The position numbers and the translations under genes were made by a program. DNA of 55,156 nt from an uncultured Oscillibacter sp. (GTDB lineage: Bacteria; Bacillota; Clostridia; Oscillospirales; Oscillospiraceae). The notes beneath the pieces were generated by a model. It did not search any database. It worked only from the letters and a program-made list of their open reading frames with translations, and was not told the origin of the DNA. Where the stretch lies: positions 1-55,156 of the forward strand of contig NZ_CANTJS010000018.1 of NCBI RefSeq assembly GCF_947654275.1, given 5' to 3'. Position 1 is the stretch's first letter, and each line of letters opens with the position of its first letter. Shown here one piece after another: positions 31,713-39,599 of this stretch.

Positions 31713-31945
31713 AGCCTCCCGTACCAAAACGGTACGAGAGGCGACGAATCGCGGTTCCACTCTCATTTATCACTCAAGCGCATGGCCCTTAACGGGGGCC
31801 GGGCGGAGGGCGCACAAAGTCCCCCGCGCTCCCGGACGCACTTCACAGTTCCCTCCGCAGGCCCGCTTGCAGCCGGTGACGGGCCCTCTCTGTTCTTTGG
31901 GTGGACTGTTACTCTTTCCGATCAACACGCTATTCACTTGATATC
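31713..31945 (-). ncRNA. T-box leader, predicted cysteine-tRNA sensing
   Basis: On the minus strand: AAAGAGTAAC and AGAGAGG stem I elements; a specifier loop with GAAGTGCGTCCGGGAG, in which TGC (31838-31840) is the predicted specifier codon; the T-box core GAGTGGAACCGCG (31750-31762); and a terminator stem CCTCTCGTACC/GGTACGGGAGG followed by six U at 31709-31714. The layout is parallel to the Met T-box in this window, where the specifier sits in the same context. Low charged tRNA-Cys should turn on cysE through cysS. Confidence 0.9.
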
Positions 31946-31950
31946 ACAGT

Positions 31951-31979
31951 ATATTAGCAGGATTTGCCCGCCGTGTCAA
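31951..31979 (-). promoter_or_regulatory. Promoter of the cysteine operon
   Basis: On the minus strand TTGACA (31974-31979), 17 bp, TAATAT (31951-31956), directly ahead of the T-box leader. Confidence 0.85.
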
Positions 31980-32014
31980 GCGGCAAAAATTTTTTGGGAG
32001 TTTGCTCTTGCCTA

Positions 32015-32419
32015 TTATCTAAGCCTTTCCCGCATGGAAATTTTATCTTCCTGCCACGCACCATACAGTTCCCTGTTTTCCAACCACAACTCTTTCAGCT
32101 CAGAGCAATCGGACAAAACTGCGTCAATCGCCGCTATCGCCTTCTGTTTGAGTAGAGCCAAATCAACGCCCTTTAATGTATGGACCCATTTGAAATAATC
32201 TTCATCGTCACATCTGTATGGTGTTTCGTTAAACACGCTATCAAGAACTGCGGCTGATACAAGCGCGTAATGCCCCTCGTCATAACCGACATACTCCGCT
32301 CCAATCACAGCGTCAAAATATTTCTCCATATCAGTCGTAATCTCTTGCGAAGCTTTCAAGTCATCCAAAGCATCATACGCTGTATCGTCATCAAACACGC
32401 CATAATTCCATGCGCCCAC
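32015..32419 (-). CDS. DUF4259 family protein
   Basis: A 134-residue acidic protein with the DUF4259 opening GAWNYGVFDDDTAYDALDDL, which closely follows the family's usual GAWG-GxFENDxAxDxL start. GTG 32419 is chosen because AGGAGG lies seven bases before it; the frame upstream of it has no ribosome site. DUF4259 genes turn up in immunity and anti-phage neighbourhoods, but no biochemical role is known. The coding sequence is visibly AT-richer than the surrounding genes, suggesting recent transfer. Confidence 0.82.
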   Translation of the reverse strand: MGAWNYGVFDDDTAYDALDDLKASQEITTDMEKYFDAVIGAEYVGYDEGHYALVSAAVLDSVFNETPYRCDDEDYFKWVHTLKGVDLALLKQKAIAAIDAVLSDCSELKELWLENRELYGAWQEDKISMRERLR

Positions 32420-32626
32420 TTTAATTCCTCCTGAATTCCAACCTATAGCTTCATAATTGCTGCCAGCGGGCCGCCGAGGGCGGCAGTCTTTGCAAAGCAT
32501 CTGTTGCCCGGACGCTCCCATTTTGCGTCCTTTTCTCCGTCGCGCCGAGAAGGGCCGGATTTCCCCGCGGAAACGGCGGGACAGACCCCACATTCTCCCG
32601 GCCCGCCGTCCGGTCAGCCGGAACGC
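32420..32626. other. GC-rich spacer between two AT-richer genes
   Basis: About 150 bp of GC-rich sequence (roughly 32460-32620) separates two AT-richer genes. It has the base composition of the host rather than of the flanking genes. No gene, repeat match or RNA was recognised. Confidence 0.35.
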
Positions 32627-32992
32627 CTACCGGTCCGTCCAATCATCAAATCTCGTTGAAATCTGCGGGTCATACAGCGGGCAGCCAAAGTCAATTAAAA
32701 TATCCATAAGGGCGTTCAAATCAGCCCCCTGCATTCTGTAACAATCAAATCTTACCATTTGTGGGGTTGTAAAAATCTGAAACGCGCCATACCCCTCTTT
32801 TTCGAAATCCCTGCCTCCGTCCTGAATGGTCCAGTCGGAAAAAACGGCCGCCACCTTCTTCAAAATATCATCAACCGGAAGGAGTTCCAATTCCTCCATG
32901 ACGTCCCCATCACAGCACGCCGTCTGATATACAGCCGCATCGTCATGCGCGGCATGTTCCCTGTATCTCCAAAAACTCAAATCCATGCCCAT
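32627..32992 (-). CDS. Small acidic protein of unknown function (immunity-like)
   Basis: A 121-residue acidic protein starting MGMDLSFWRYREH, with a middle ELLPVDDILKKVAAVFSDW and a C-terminal LIDFGCPLYDPQISTRFDDW. No named family was recognised. Similar small single-domain proteins occur in immunity gene clusters. ATG 32992 is preceded by GGGAGGAAG; an ATG two codons later is also possible. Like the DUF4259 gene next to it, it is AT-richer than the chromosome around it, and both are probably an acquired unit. Confidence 0.7.
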   Translation of the reverse strand: MGMDLSFWRYREHAAHDDAAVYQTACCDGDVMEELELLPVDDILKKVAAVFSDWTIQDGGRDFEKEGYGAFQIFTTPQMVRFDCYRMQGADLNALMDILIDFGCPLYDPQISTRFDDWTDR

Positions 32993-33110
32993 GATATCTT
33001 CCTCCCATTAAAATACAAATCTCAATTTTATTAAGCTGATAATACAATTTGTAATCTCCCATTCCAAGAAACTGCCGGTCAAGGGATGGCAGACGGCAAA
33101 AAATTTCAGA

Positions 33111-33148
33111 AAAACGCCGCCGTACGCGAAACCGTACGGCGGCGCTTG
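33111..33148 (-). terminator. Intrinsic terminator after oadA
   Basis: CGCCGCCGTACG (33115-33126) and CGTACGGCGGCG (33133-33144) form a perfect 12-bp stem; the minus strand continues TTTTTC. Confidence 0.85.
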
Positions 33149-33151
33149 GAT

Positions 33152-34612
33152 TTAACCCTTATACTCCACAAACAGCTCCCGGACCGCGTTGGGGTCCGCG
33201 GGAGCGGCTTTCGCCGCCGGGGCCGCCGCAGGCGCGGCGGGCTCGTCGTGGGGACCGTCCCGCCAGGCCAGGAACTTGGGGGCCACCTGGGGGAACAGGG
33301 CTAGGGAGAGGACGTCCTCATCGCTCTTGGCGATGTCCTTGAACTCCTCCCGGTACTTCTCGACCTCCGGCTCCAGCAGGTCCGCTGGGCGGCAGGTGAT
33401 AACCTCCTCCGGCTTGATGCCGGCCAGAGCACGGACCTCCTCGTTGACCTCGCCGGGAACTTGGCCGTACTCGCCACGGAGCAGGCCCTTGGACTCCTTG
33501 GGGAACGTCTTGTACTTGCCCACCACCACGTTCATGACGGCCTGGGTGCCGACAATCTGGCTGGTGGGGGTCACCAGCGGGGGATAGCCGAAGTCCTTCC
33601 GGACACGGGGAATCTCCGCCAGCACATCATAATATTTCTCTTCCTTGTTGGCCTGCTTCAGCTGGGAAATCAGGTTGGACAGCATGCCGCCGGGCACCTG
33701 ATAGAGCAGGGTGTTGGTGTCCACGTTCAGGACCTTGGGATCCAGGCTACCGGCCTCCTTGAGCCTCTGGGCCACCTTCCGGAAGTGGGCGGCGGCCTCG
33801 CTCATCTTGTTCAGGTCCAGCTTGGTGTCCCGGACGGTGCCCTGGAGGGTCGCCACCAGGGACTCCGTAGCGGGCTGGGCCGTACCGTTTGCCAGGGGGC
33901 TCAGGGCGGTGTCCACGATGTCCACGCCGGCATAGGCGGCCATGAGATACACCATGTCGCCGGTGCCGGTGGTGTTGTGGGTATGCAGGTGAATGGGGAT
34001 TTTGACGGTTTCCTTCAGCCGCTTAATCAGGGCGTAAGCGTCCATGGGCAGCAGCAGGTTTGCCATGTCCTTGACGCAGATCACATCCGCGCCCATCTGC
34101 TCCAGCTCCTTGGCCAGCTTCACGAAGTACTCTTCGCTGTGAATGGGGGAGATGGTATAAGACAGGGTGGCCTCCACCATGCCGCCGTACTTTTTGGTGG
34201 ACTTGATGGCCTGCTCCAGGTTCCGCACGTCGTTCAGAGCGTCGAAAATCCGGATGATGTCGATGCCGTTTTCAATGGACTTGCGGCAGAAGGCGTCCAC
34301 CACGTCGTCGGCGTAGTGCTTGTAGCCCAGGATGTTCTGGCCCCGGAACAGCATCTGCAGCTTGGTGTTGGGCAGGGCCTTCCGGAGCTTGCGCAGACGC
34401 TCCCAGGGGTCCTCGTTGAGGAAGCGCATGCAGGAATCGAAGGTTGCGCCGCCCCAGCACTCCAGGGACCAGTAGCCAATGGAGTCCAGCACCTCGCAGG
34501 CGGGCAGCATGTCTTCAATCCGCATCCGGGTGGCCGCCTGGGACTGGTGGGCGTCCCGGAGGATGGTATCGGTGATATACAGGGGCTTCTTAGACAAAAA
34601 TTCCATAGCCAT
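33152..34612 (-). CDS. oadA: Oxaloacetate decarboxylase, alpha (carboxyltransferase) subunit
   Basis: A 486-residue protein. The TIM-barrel carboxyltransferase domain covers about residues 5-300, with ITDTILRDAHQSQAATRM, the FRGQNILGYKHYADD loop, the metal-lysine region VICVKDMANLL and HLHTHNTTGTGDMVYL. A PYC/OAD tail follows to about residue 460. The C-terminus ends in a Pro/Ala linker without a biotinyl domain, because biotin is carried by the separate protein at 35915. It moves CO2 from oxaloacetate to biotin. Last gene of the operon. Confidence 0.93.
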   Translation of the reverse strand: MAMEFLSKKPLYITDTILRDAHQSQAATRMRIEDMLPACEVLDSIGYWSLECWGGATFDSCMRFLNEDPWERLRKLRKALPNTKLQMLFRGQNILGYKHYADDVVDAFCRKSIENGIDIIRIFDALNDVRNLEQAIKSTKKYGGMVEATLSYTISPIHSEEYFVKLAKELEQMGADVICVKDMANLLLPMDAYALIKRLKETVKIPIHLHTHNTTGTGDMVYLMAAYAGVDIVDTALSPLANGTAQPATESLVATLQGTVRDTKLDLNKMSEAAAHFRKVAQRLKEAGSLDPKVLNVDTNTLLYQVPGGMLSNLISQLKQANKEEKYYDVLAEIPRVRKDFGYPPLVTPTSQIVGTQAVMNVVVGKYKTFPKESKGLLRGEYGQVPGEVNEEVRALAGIKPEEVITCRPADLLEPEVEKYREEFKDIAKSDEDVLSLALFPQVAPKFLAWRDGPHDEPAAPAAAPAAKAAPADPNAVRELFVEYKG

Positions 34613-34633
34613 TACAATAATACCTCCTATCTA

Positions 34634-35896
34634 TCAGCCGAACAGGGAGATCATCACGCCCGCGGCGATGGCAGAGCCGATGACGCCGGCCACGTTGGGT
34701 CCCATGGCGTGCATCAGCAGGAAGTTGCTGGGATTGGCCTTCTGGCCCTCCACCTGGGAGACCCGGGCGGCCATGGGCACGGCGGACACACCGGCGGAGC
34801 CGATGAGGGGATTGATCTTCTCCTTCAGGAAGAGGTTCATGAACTTGGCCAGGACCACGCCGCCGGCGGTACCGAAGCCGAAGGCCACGATGCCCATGGC
34901 CATGATGGCGATGGTCTGGAGGCTGAGGAAGGTCCGGCCCGTGGCCGTTGCGCCCACGGACACGCCCAGGAAGATGGTGACGATGTTGATGAGCTCATTC
35001 TGCACGGTCTTGCTCAGGCGCTCCACCACGCCGCACTCACGGAAGAGGTTGCCCAGCATCAGGCAGGCAATCAGGGGCGCGGCGGAGGGCACCAGCAGGG
35101 CCACGAAGATGGCGACCATGATGGGGAAGATAATCTTCTCGGTCTTGGTGACCTGACGAAGGGGCTTCATGACGATTTTCCGCTCCGCCTCGGTGGTCAG
35201 CAGGCGCATAATGGGGGGCTGAATCACAGGCACCAGAGCCATGTAGCTGTAAGCCGCCACGGCGATGGGGCCCAGCAGGTGGGGAGCCAGCTTGGTGGCG
35301 CCGTAGATGGCCGTGGGGCCGTCCGCGCCGCCGATGATGCCGATGGAACCGGCCTCGGCGGAGGTGAAGATGCCGGACAGCCGGCAGCCCACGAAGGTCA
35401 TGAAGATGCCCAGCTGAGCAGCAGCGCCCAGCAGCAGGCTCTTGGGGTTGGCAATCAGGGGGCCGAAGTCGGTCATAGCGCCCACGCCCATGAAAATCAG
35501 GCAGGGGTAGATGCCCAGCTTCACGCCCAGATACAGGATGTCGATGAGGCCTGCCGAGATGGACTTCCCGGCGGTGGCCGTCGCCAGCACCGCGTCGGAC
35601 ACGCCCACGGCCTTCAGCTCCGCCAGGAACTCCGCCGTGACGGGGGCTCCGCCGATGAGGTCCCAGTGAATGTGTCCGCCGGCGAAGAAAATCTCATGGT
35701 ACATCTCCGCGCCGGGGAGATTGGTGATGAGCATACCGAAGGCGATGGGCACCAGCAGCAGGGGCTCAAATTTCTTTACGATGCCCAGGTAGAGAAGGCC
35801 GCAGGCGATGATGAGCATCAGCAGGCACTTCCAGTTATCCCCCTGGGCAAACAGCGCGAATCCCGAGCTGTTTACAAAATCCAGAATAGCTTCCAT
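34634..35896 (-). CDS. oadB: Oxaloacetate decarboxylase, beta subunit (sodium-ion pump)
   Basis: A 420-residue membrane protein with about nine to eleven helices. The strongly conserved sodium-channel motif GIIGGADGPTAIY is present around residues 185-198, and a conserved region with NVAGVIGSAIAAGVMISLF closes the protein. It decarboxylates carboxybiotin and uses the energy to pump sodium ions out. An insertion near residues 90-110 is usual for the clostridial type. ATG 35896 with TGGAGGG upstream. Confidence 0.95.
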   Translation of the reverse strand: MEAILDFVNSSGFALFAQGDNWKCLLMLIIACGLLYLGIVKKFEPLLLVPIAFGMLITNLPGAEMYHEIFFAGGHIHWDLIGGAPVTAEFLAELKAVGVSDAVLATATAGKSISAGLIDILYLGVKLGIYPCLIFMGVGAMTDFGPLIANPKSLLLGAAAQLGIFMTFVGCRLSGIFTSAEAGSIGIIGGADGPTAIYGATKLAPHLLGPIAVAAYSYMALVPVIQPPIMRLLTTEAERKIVMKPLRQVTKTEKIIFPIMVAIFVALLVPSAAPLIACLMLGNLFRECGVVERLSKTVQNELINIVTIFLGVSVGATATGRTFLSLQTIAIMAMGIVAFGFGTAGGVVLAKFMNLFLKEKINPLIGSAGVSAVPMAARVSQVEGQKANPSNFLLMHAMGPNVAGVIGSAIAAGVMISLFG

Positions 35897-35914
35897 GTGT
35901 GTCCCTCCAGCGCC

Positions 35915-36256
35915 TTACTGGATGACGCAGAGCAGCGTGCCGGATTCCACCGCCGCGCCCTTGGCCACGTTCACAGAGGCAATGGTGCCGTCCCGGGGGC
36001 ACATGATTTCGTTCTCCATCTTCATGGCCTCCAGAACCATCAGCACGTCGCCCTTTTTCACGGCGGAGCCGTTGGAGACGTTGACGCTGAGGATGGTCCC
36101 GGGCATGGGAGAGGTCACCTGCTCGCCGCCTGCGGGAGCGGGGGCGGCGGCGGGGGCCGGAGCGGGGGCGGCGGCAGGCGCGGGAGCCGCGCCGGTCATC
36201 TCTTCCAGCTGGATTTCATAGGCGGTGTCATTGACGGTCACTCTGTACTTTTTCAT
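35915..36256 (-). CDS. Biotin carboxyl carrier protein of the oxaloacetate decarboxylase
   Basis: A 113-residue biotinyl-domain protein. A short N-terminal strand part and a Pro/Ala linker (about residues 24-45) precede the lipoyl/biotinyl fold with the biotin lysine in LEAMKMENEI. It shuttles the carboxyl group from OadA to OadB. Encoded between the gamma-like and beta subunit genes. Confidence 0.93.
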   Translation of the reverse strand: MKKYRVTVNDTAYEIQLEEMTGAAPAPAAAPAPAPAAAPAPAGGEQVTSPMPGTILSVNVSNGSAVKKGDVLMVLEAMKMENEIMCPRDGTIASVNVAKGAAVESGTLLCVIQ

Positions 36257-36293
36257 GTTGATTTCTCCTTCTCTTCAATCTTAACTTGCGCGC

Positions 36294-36554
36294 TTACAGT
36301 TTCTTCATGGACAGAATACGGATGCCGGTGATGTCGGTCCCCAGTTCCTCCGCGATGGCGGCGGAAATGGCAGCCACCAGCTCCTGACGGTTGGGCTCCG
36401 CGGCAGCGGCAGGGGCGGCAGCCGGAGCCGCGGCGGGAGCCGCGTGGCCGCCCACGATCTTGCCCATAATCATCGTCAGGACAATCAGGCAGATCAGGCC
36501 GAAGAACACGGTGCCCAGGCCCATCAGGCAGACAAACAAGCTGGAGTATTCCAA
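36294..36554 (-). CDS. Oxaloacetate decarboxylase, gamma-type membrane subunit
   Basis: An 86-residue protein with one N-terminal membrane helix (LMGLGTVFFGLICLIVLTMI), an Ala/Pro linker and a short C-terminal helix ending IRILSMKKL, the layout of OadG. TTG at 36554 is chosen as start since AGGAGG lies seven bases before it; upstream in-frame codons lie inside the promoter-proximal leader. First gene of the oad operon. Confidence 0.88.
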   Translation of the reverse strand: MEYSSLFVCLMGLGTVFFGLICLIVLTMIMGKIVGGHAAPAAAPAAAPAAAAEPNRQELVAAISAAIAEELGTDITGIRILSMKKL

Positions 36555-36585
36555 TTCATTCCCTCCTAAAAATGTAATCGAAAGC

Positions 36586-36614
36586 ATTGTAACAAGATTT
36601 TTTCAAAAAAACAA
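36586..36614 (-). promoter_or_regulatory. Promoter of the oad operon
   Basis: On the minus strand TTGTTT (36609-36614), 17 bp, TACAAT (36586-36591), about 30 bp before the TTG start. Confidence 0.65.
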
Positions 36615-36677
36615 TGATTTCCCGAAAAAAAGTTCGGTCTTTTTTCCGGGGGCCTCGCCGGTACGCCCAAATGGCGC

Positions 36678-36706
36678 TCGACAGGCCGGAAATCTTATGA
36701 TATACT
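36678..36706 (+). promoter_or_regulatory. Promoter of sfsA
   Basis: TCGACA (36678-36683), 17 bp, TATACT (36701-36706). Confidence 0.6.
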
Positions 36707-36822
36707 GGGAAAAACCGGGACAGTTTGCAATTCTTTGCCGGCTTTCCGCTTCGCTAAGAATCCGACAAAATTTCCCGCGCCGCCTCCTGTTTCCGTCAAA
36801 AACTGCCGAAGGGAGCCCTCTC

Positions 36823-37503
36823 ATGCGCTACCGAACCGTCGTCCCGGGCCGTTTCCTCTGCCGCCCCAACCGCTTCATCGCCCAGGTGGAGACGGCGGCG
36901 GGCGTTCAGACGGTCCACGTCAAAAACACAGGCCGCTGCCGGGAGCTGCTGGTCCCCGGCGCTTCCGTCTATCTGGAGCAGAGCGCCAATCCCCGCCGGA
37001 AGACCGCCTTCGACCTCATCGCCGTGGACAAGGGCGGCCTGCTGATTAACATGGACGCCCAGGCCCCCAACCGGGTTTTTGCCGAGTGGGCCGGGGCGGG
37101 AAACTTCCTGCCGGACTGCACCGCCCTGCGCCGGGAATACGTCTACGGAGATTCCCGGCTGGACTTCTGTCTGGAGACCCCCGGAGGGCTCCATCTGGTG
37201 GAGGTCAAAGGGGTCACCCTGGAGGAGGGCGGCGCGGCGCGCTTCCCCGATGCACCCACGGAGCGAGGCGTCAAGCACATCCAGGAGCTCCGGCGGGCGG
37301 TGGAGGCGGGCCTGGGGGCCACCCTCTTTTTTGTGGTTCAGATGGAGGGGATGCGCAGCGTCGCCCCCAACGACGAGACCCATCCCGCCTTTGGCCGGGC
37401 CCTGCGGGAGGCTGCGGCCGCGGGCGTGAGGGTGTGCGCCTGGGACTGCGCCGTCACTCCGGAGAGCCTGACGCTCCGGGCCCCGGTGCCGGTGCTGCTG
37501 TAA
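36823..37503 (+). CDS. sfsA: SfsA-family (sugar fermentation stimulation) protein
   Basis: A 226-residue protein. It has an OB-like N-terminal part (PGRFLCRPNRFIAQVE; VHVKNTGRCRELLVPG) and a nuclease-like C-terminal part with YGDSRLDFCLE, LVEVKGVTLEE and the TERGVKHIQELRRA motif. The fold resembles restriction-type nucleases, but its physiological role remains uncertain. ATG 36823 with AAGGGAG upstream. Its TAA stop directly abuts a partial repeat element. Confidence 0.93.
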   Translation: MRYRTVVPGRFLCRPNRFIAQVETAAGVQTVHVKNTGRCRELLVPGASVYLEQSANPRRKTAFDLIAVDKGGLLINMDAQAPNRVFAEWAGAGNFLPDCTALRREYVYGDSRLDFCLETPGGLHLVEVKGVTLEEGGAARFPDAPTERGVKHIQELRRAVEAGLGATLFFVVQMEGMRSVAPNDETHPAFGRALREAAAAGVRVCAWDCAVTPESLTLRAPVPVLL

Positions 37504-37553
37504 GAACCTGTATTCACAACCGTTGAACGCTGTCTGAGCGGTCTTTTTCCGCC
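37504..37553. repeat. Partial family A repeat directly after the sfsA stop
   Basis: GAACCTGTATTCACAACC (37504-37521), followed by GTTGAACGCTGTCTGAGCGG, matches one end of the element at 7293-7459 (on the opposite strand) and of the copy at 44059. Only this end is present. Confidence 0.7.
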
Positions 37554-37576
37554 CCCTTCCGCAAAGACTCCATTAA

Positions 37577-37737
37577 GAGCCTGTTTAAAATCCATCGAAA
37601 CGCCGTCACAGGGCATCTTTTTCCGCCGATGCTGCGTTGGTTTGACTTGAAATCCGCCAGGATTCCTGCGTCAAACCGCCTTGCCTGACGAAAAAATCTG
37701 CCCTAATCCGGCACTCCGCCGGATTTTAAACAGGCTC
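37577..37737. repeat. 161-bp foldback element, family B
   Basis: Terminal inverted repeats GAGCCTGTTTAAAATCC (37577-37593) and GGATTTTAAACAGGCTC (37721-37737) are perfect over 17 bp. Inside, GGTTTGAC/GTCAAACC and GGGCA-TCTTTTTCCG/CGAAAAAATCTGCCC also pair, so almost the whole element folds on itself. TAA flanks both sides, a possible target duplication. It has no coding capacity. Confidence 0.75.
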
Positions 37738-37788
37738 TAAGGATCAAACCGGAACGGACCCGGAGAAAAATTTCCAGAGCCGCCGCCA

Positions 37789-37816
37789 TTGACAGACAAA
37801 AAATGGCTGGTATAAT
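37789..37816 (+). promoter_or_regulatory. Promoter of the ATP synthase operon
   Basis: TTGACA (37789-37794) and TATAAT (37811-37816), both perfect, 16-bp spacer, about 70 bp before atpB. Confidence 0.85.
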
Positions 37817-37888
37817 TGAAGAGGCACACATGGTGAAAAATGGGTGCCAGTATCCGAACTGTCAAGCTGTCAAGAAAAGGGGTGCGTA

Positions 37889-38686
37889 ATGAAACAGCAT
37901 AAAAAGGGGTTGGCGCTGTGGCTGACGGCGATTCTGCTGCTGCTGGCCGGCGCGCTTCTCACCGGGTCGCCGGGCCGGGCGGAGGGCGTGCAGGAGGCCA
38001 TGCGGGACGCGGTGCTCCACAATGTCAACCAGATCAGTCTTTTCGGATGGAAGACGGTGAACCCCGGCATGATCTCGGCCTTTACCGTGACTGCGGTTCT
38101 GCTTCTGGCCGCCGCCTGCCTCCGAATCTTTGCCATTCCCAGATTCCGGATGGTCCCTGGGAAGCTTCAGCTTCTGCTGGAGGAGACGGTAGGCTTATTT
38201 GACCATATGGCCAGAACCAACAGTCCCCACCGCTTCGGCTTTCTGGGGGCTTATATTTTTTCCGCCGGCGCGTACATTTTCGTGGGAACCCTCTTCGAGC
38301 TGCTGGGACTCCAGGCCGTCACCACCCACGGGACGCCTGTCACCCTGCCCGCTCCCCTCTCCGATGTCAACGCCGCCATCGCCCTGGGAACCCTGTCCTA
38401 TCTGGTCATCCTCTCCGGCGGCGTGACGGCAAACGGAGCCAGGGGCGTGGGAAAAACCCTGAAAGAGTTCTCCCTGCCCATTTCCATGAGCTTCCGTCTC
38501 TTCGGCGCCCTGCTCAGCGGCCTGCTGGTGACGGAACTGGTATACTACTTTGTCCACCTGAGCTTTGTGCTCCCCGTGGTGGTGGGCGTGATGTTCACAA
38601 TGCTCCACGCCCTGATTCAGACCTACGTTTTAACCATGCTGACGGCCCTCTACTACGGCGAGGTCTCCGAGCCCTCCCACGGCTGA
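37889..38686 (+). CDS. atpB: ATP synthase F0 subunit a, with N-terminal signal-like segment
   Basis: A 265-residue membrane protein of the proton/ion channel. Residues about 8-30 form a cleavable-looking signal sequence ending near SPGRAEG, and then five further helices follow. The essential arginine lies in the SMSFRLFGALLSGLLV helix, where many homologues have RLFGN. The last helix has MFTMLHALIQTYVLTMLTALY. ATG 37889 is preceded by AAAAGGGG. First gene of the order B-E-F-(H)A-G-D-C. Confidence 0.93.
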   Translation: MKQHKKGLALWLTAILLLLAGALLTGSPGRAEGVQEAMRDAVLHNVNQISLFGWKTVNPGMISAFTVTAVLLLAAACLRIFAIPRFRMVPGKLQLLLEETVGLFDHMARTNSPHRFGFLGAYIFSAGAYIFVGTLFELLGLQAVTTHGTPVTLPAPLSDVNAAIALGTLSYLVILSGGVTANGARGVGKTLKEFSLPISMSFRLFGALLSGLLVTELVYYFVHLSFVLPVVVGVMFTMLHALIQTYVLTMLTALYYGEVSEPSHG

Positions 38687-38724
38687 GCCGTCCCAAACAA
38701 GACATATATATGGAGGTTTCCGCT

Positions 38725-39096
38725 ATGAACCAGAAAGCTATCCGGATATTCAGCCTAAAAACCCTGTGCGCTCTGGGACTGGCCCTGCTGCTGTCCCTGG
38801 CGCTGGCCGCACCTGTTCTGGCCGCTGAGGACGCGCCGGAGACCGGCGCCGTCCAGACGGAGGAGGATAACACCATCGGCCTGAAGGCCATCGCCGCGGG
38901 CATCGCCGTGGGCATCGCCGCCGCCGGAGGCGCCGTGGGCATGGGCCTCGCCACCGCCAAGTCCGCCGAGAGCATCGCCCGCCAGCCCGAAGCCGAGGGC
39001 AAGGTCCGCACCACGCTGATGCTGGGCCTGGTCTTCATTGAGACGGCCATCATTTACGCCCTGCTGGTGGTCATTCTCATCATCTTCGTATTGTAA
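38725..39096 (+). CDS. atpE: ATP synthase F0 subunit c, with N-terminal signal-like extension
   Basis: A 123-residue protein, about 40 longer than usual c subunits. The extra N-terminus has a hydrophobic stretch ending LAAPVLAAEDAPE, like a signal peptide. The mature hairpin has AAGGAVGMGLATAKSAESIARQPEAEG (helix 1 and loop, residues split around the ARQPEA turn) and the ion-binding glutamate in LVFIETAIIYALL. The helix 1 glutamine found in sodium-type c rings is a methionine here, which argues for proton use. ATG 38725 with GGAGG eight bases upstream. Confidence 0.93.
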   Translation: MNQKAIRIFSLKTLCALGLALLLSLALAAPVLAAEDAPETGAVQTEEDNTIGLKAIAAGIAVGIAAAGGAVGMGLATAKSAESIARQPEAEGKVRTTLMLGLVFIETAIIYALLVVILIIFVL

Positions 39097-39110
39097 GGCA
39101 GGTGGCAGCC

Positions 39111-39599
39111 ATGAACATCCCACTGAATATTGACTGGCAGCAGATTCTGCTGCACTGGATGAATCTGGCCATCCTCACCGGCGGGCTGTACTTCCTGCTC
39201 TTCAAGCCCGTAAAACAGTTCATGGAGAAGCGGGAAGCCCACTATAAGGACCTGGACGCCCAGGCCGCCGGGAAGCTCCAGGAAGCCGAACAGATCAAGG
39301 CGGAATACCAGGCCAGGCTGGCCGGGGCCGAGGAGGAAATCCATCAGTCCTGGATCAAGGCCCAGGCGGCTGTCCAGCAGTCCGCCGAAGAGCAGCTGGC
39401 CCAGGCCCAGGCCCAGGCGAAGCAGATCATCGCCCACGCCCAGGCCGAGGCGGAGCACAGCCGGGAACGGGTGATGCGGGAATCTCAGAAGGAGCTGCGG
39501 AAGCTGGCGGCGGAAGCCGCCAGGAAGCTGGCCGTACAGGCGGATCCCTTCAGCCAGTTCCTGGATCTCGCGGAGGGAGGACGGCATGAGGAACGCTAG
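39111..39599 (+). CDS. atpF: ATP synthase F0 subunit b
   Basis: A 162-residue stalk protein with one N-terminal membrane helix (WMNLAILTGGLYFLLFKPV). A long Ala/Gln/Glu-rich coiled coil follows, full of 11-residue-type repeats (AEEQLAQAQAQAKQIIAHAQ). ATG 39111 with AGGTGG five bases upstream. It overlaps the fused delta-alpha gene by 14 nt. It should bind the delta-like domain of that protein. Confidence 0.94.
   Translation: MNIPLNIDWQQILLHWMNLAILTGGLYFLLFKPVKQFMEKREAHYKDLDAQAAGKLQEAEQIKAEYQARLAGAEEEIHQSWIKAQAAVQQSAEEQLAQAQAQAKQIIAHAQAEAEHSRERVMRESQKELRKLAAEAARKLAVQADPFSQFLDLAEGGRHEER

Noticed and set aside
33461..36331. A 956-codon open frame opposite the oad operon
   Set aside because: Antisense shadow of four clear genes; Gly/His/Gln-rich with no recognisable fold.
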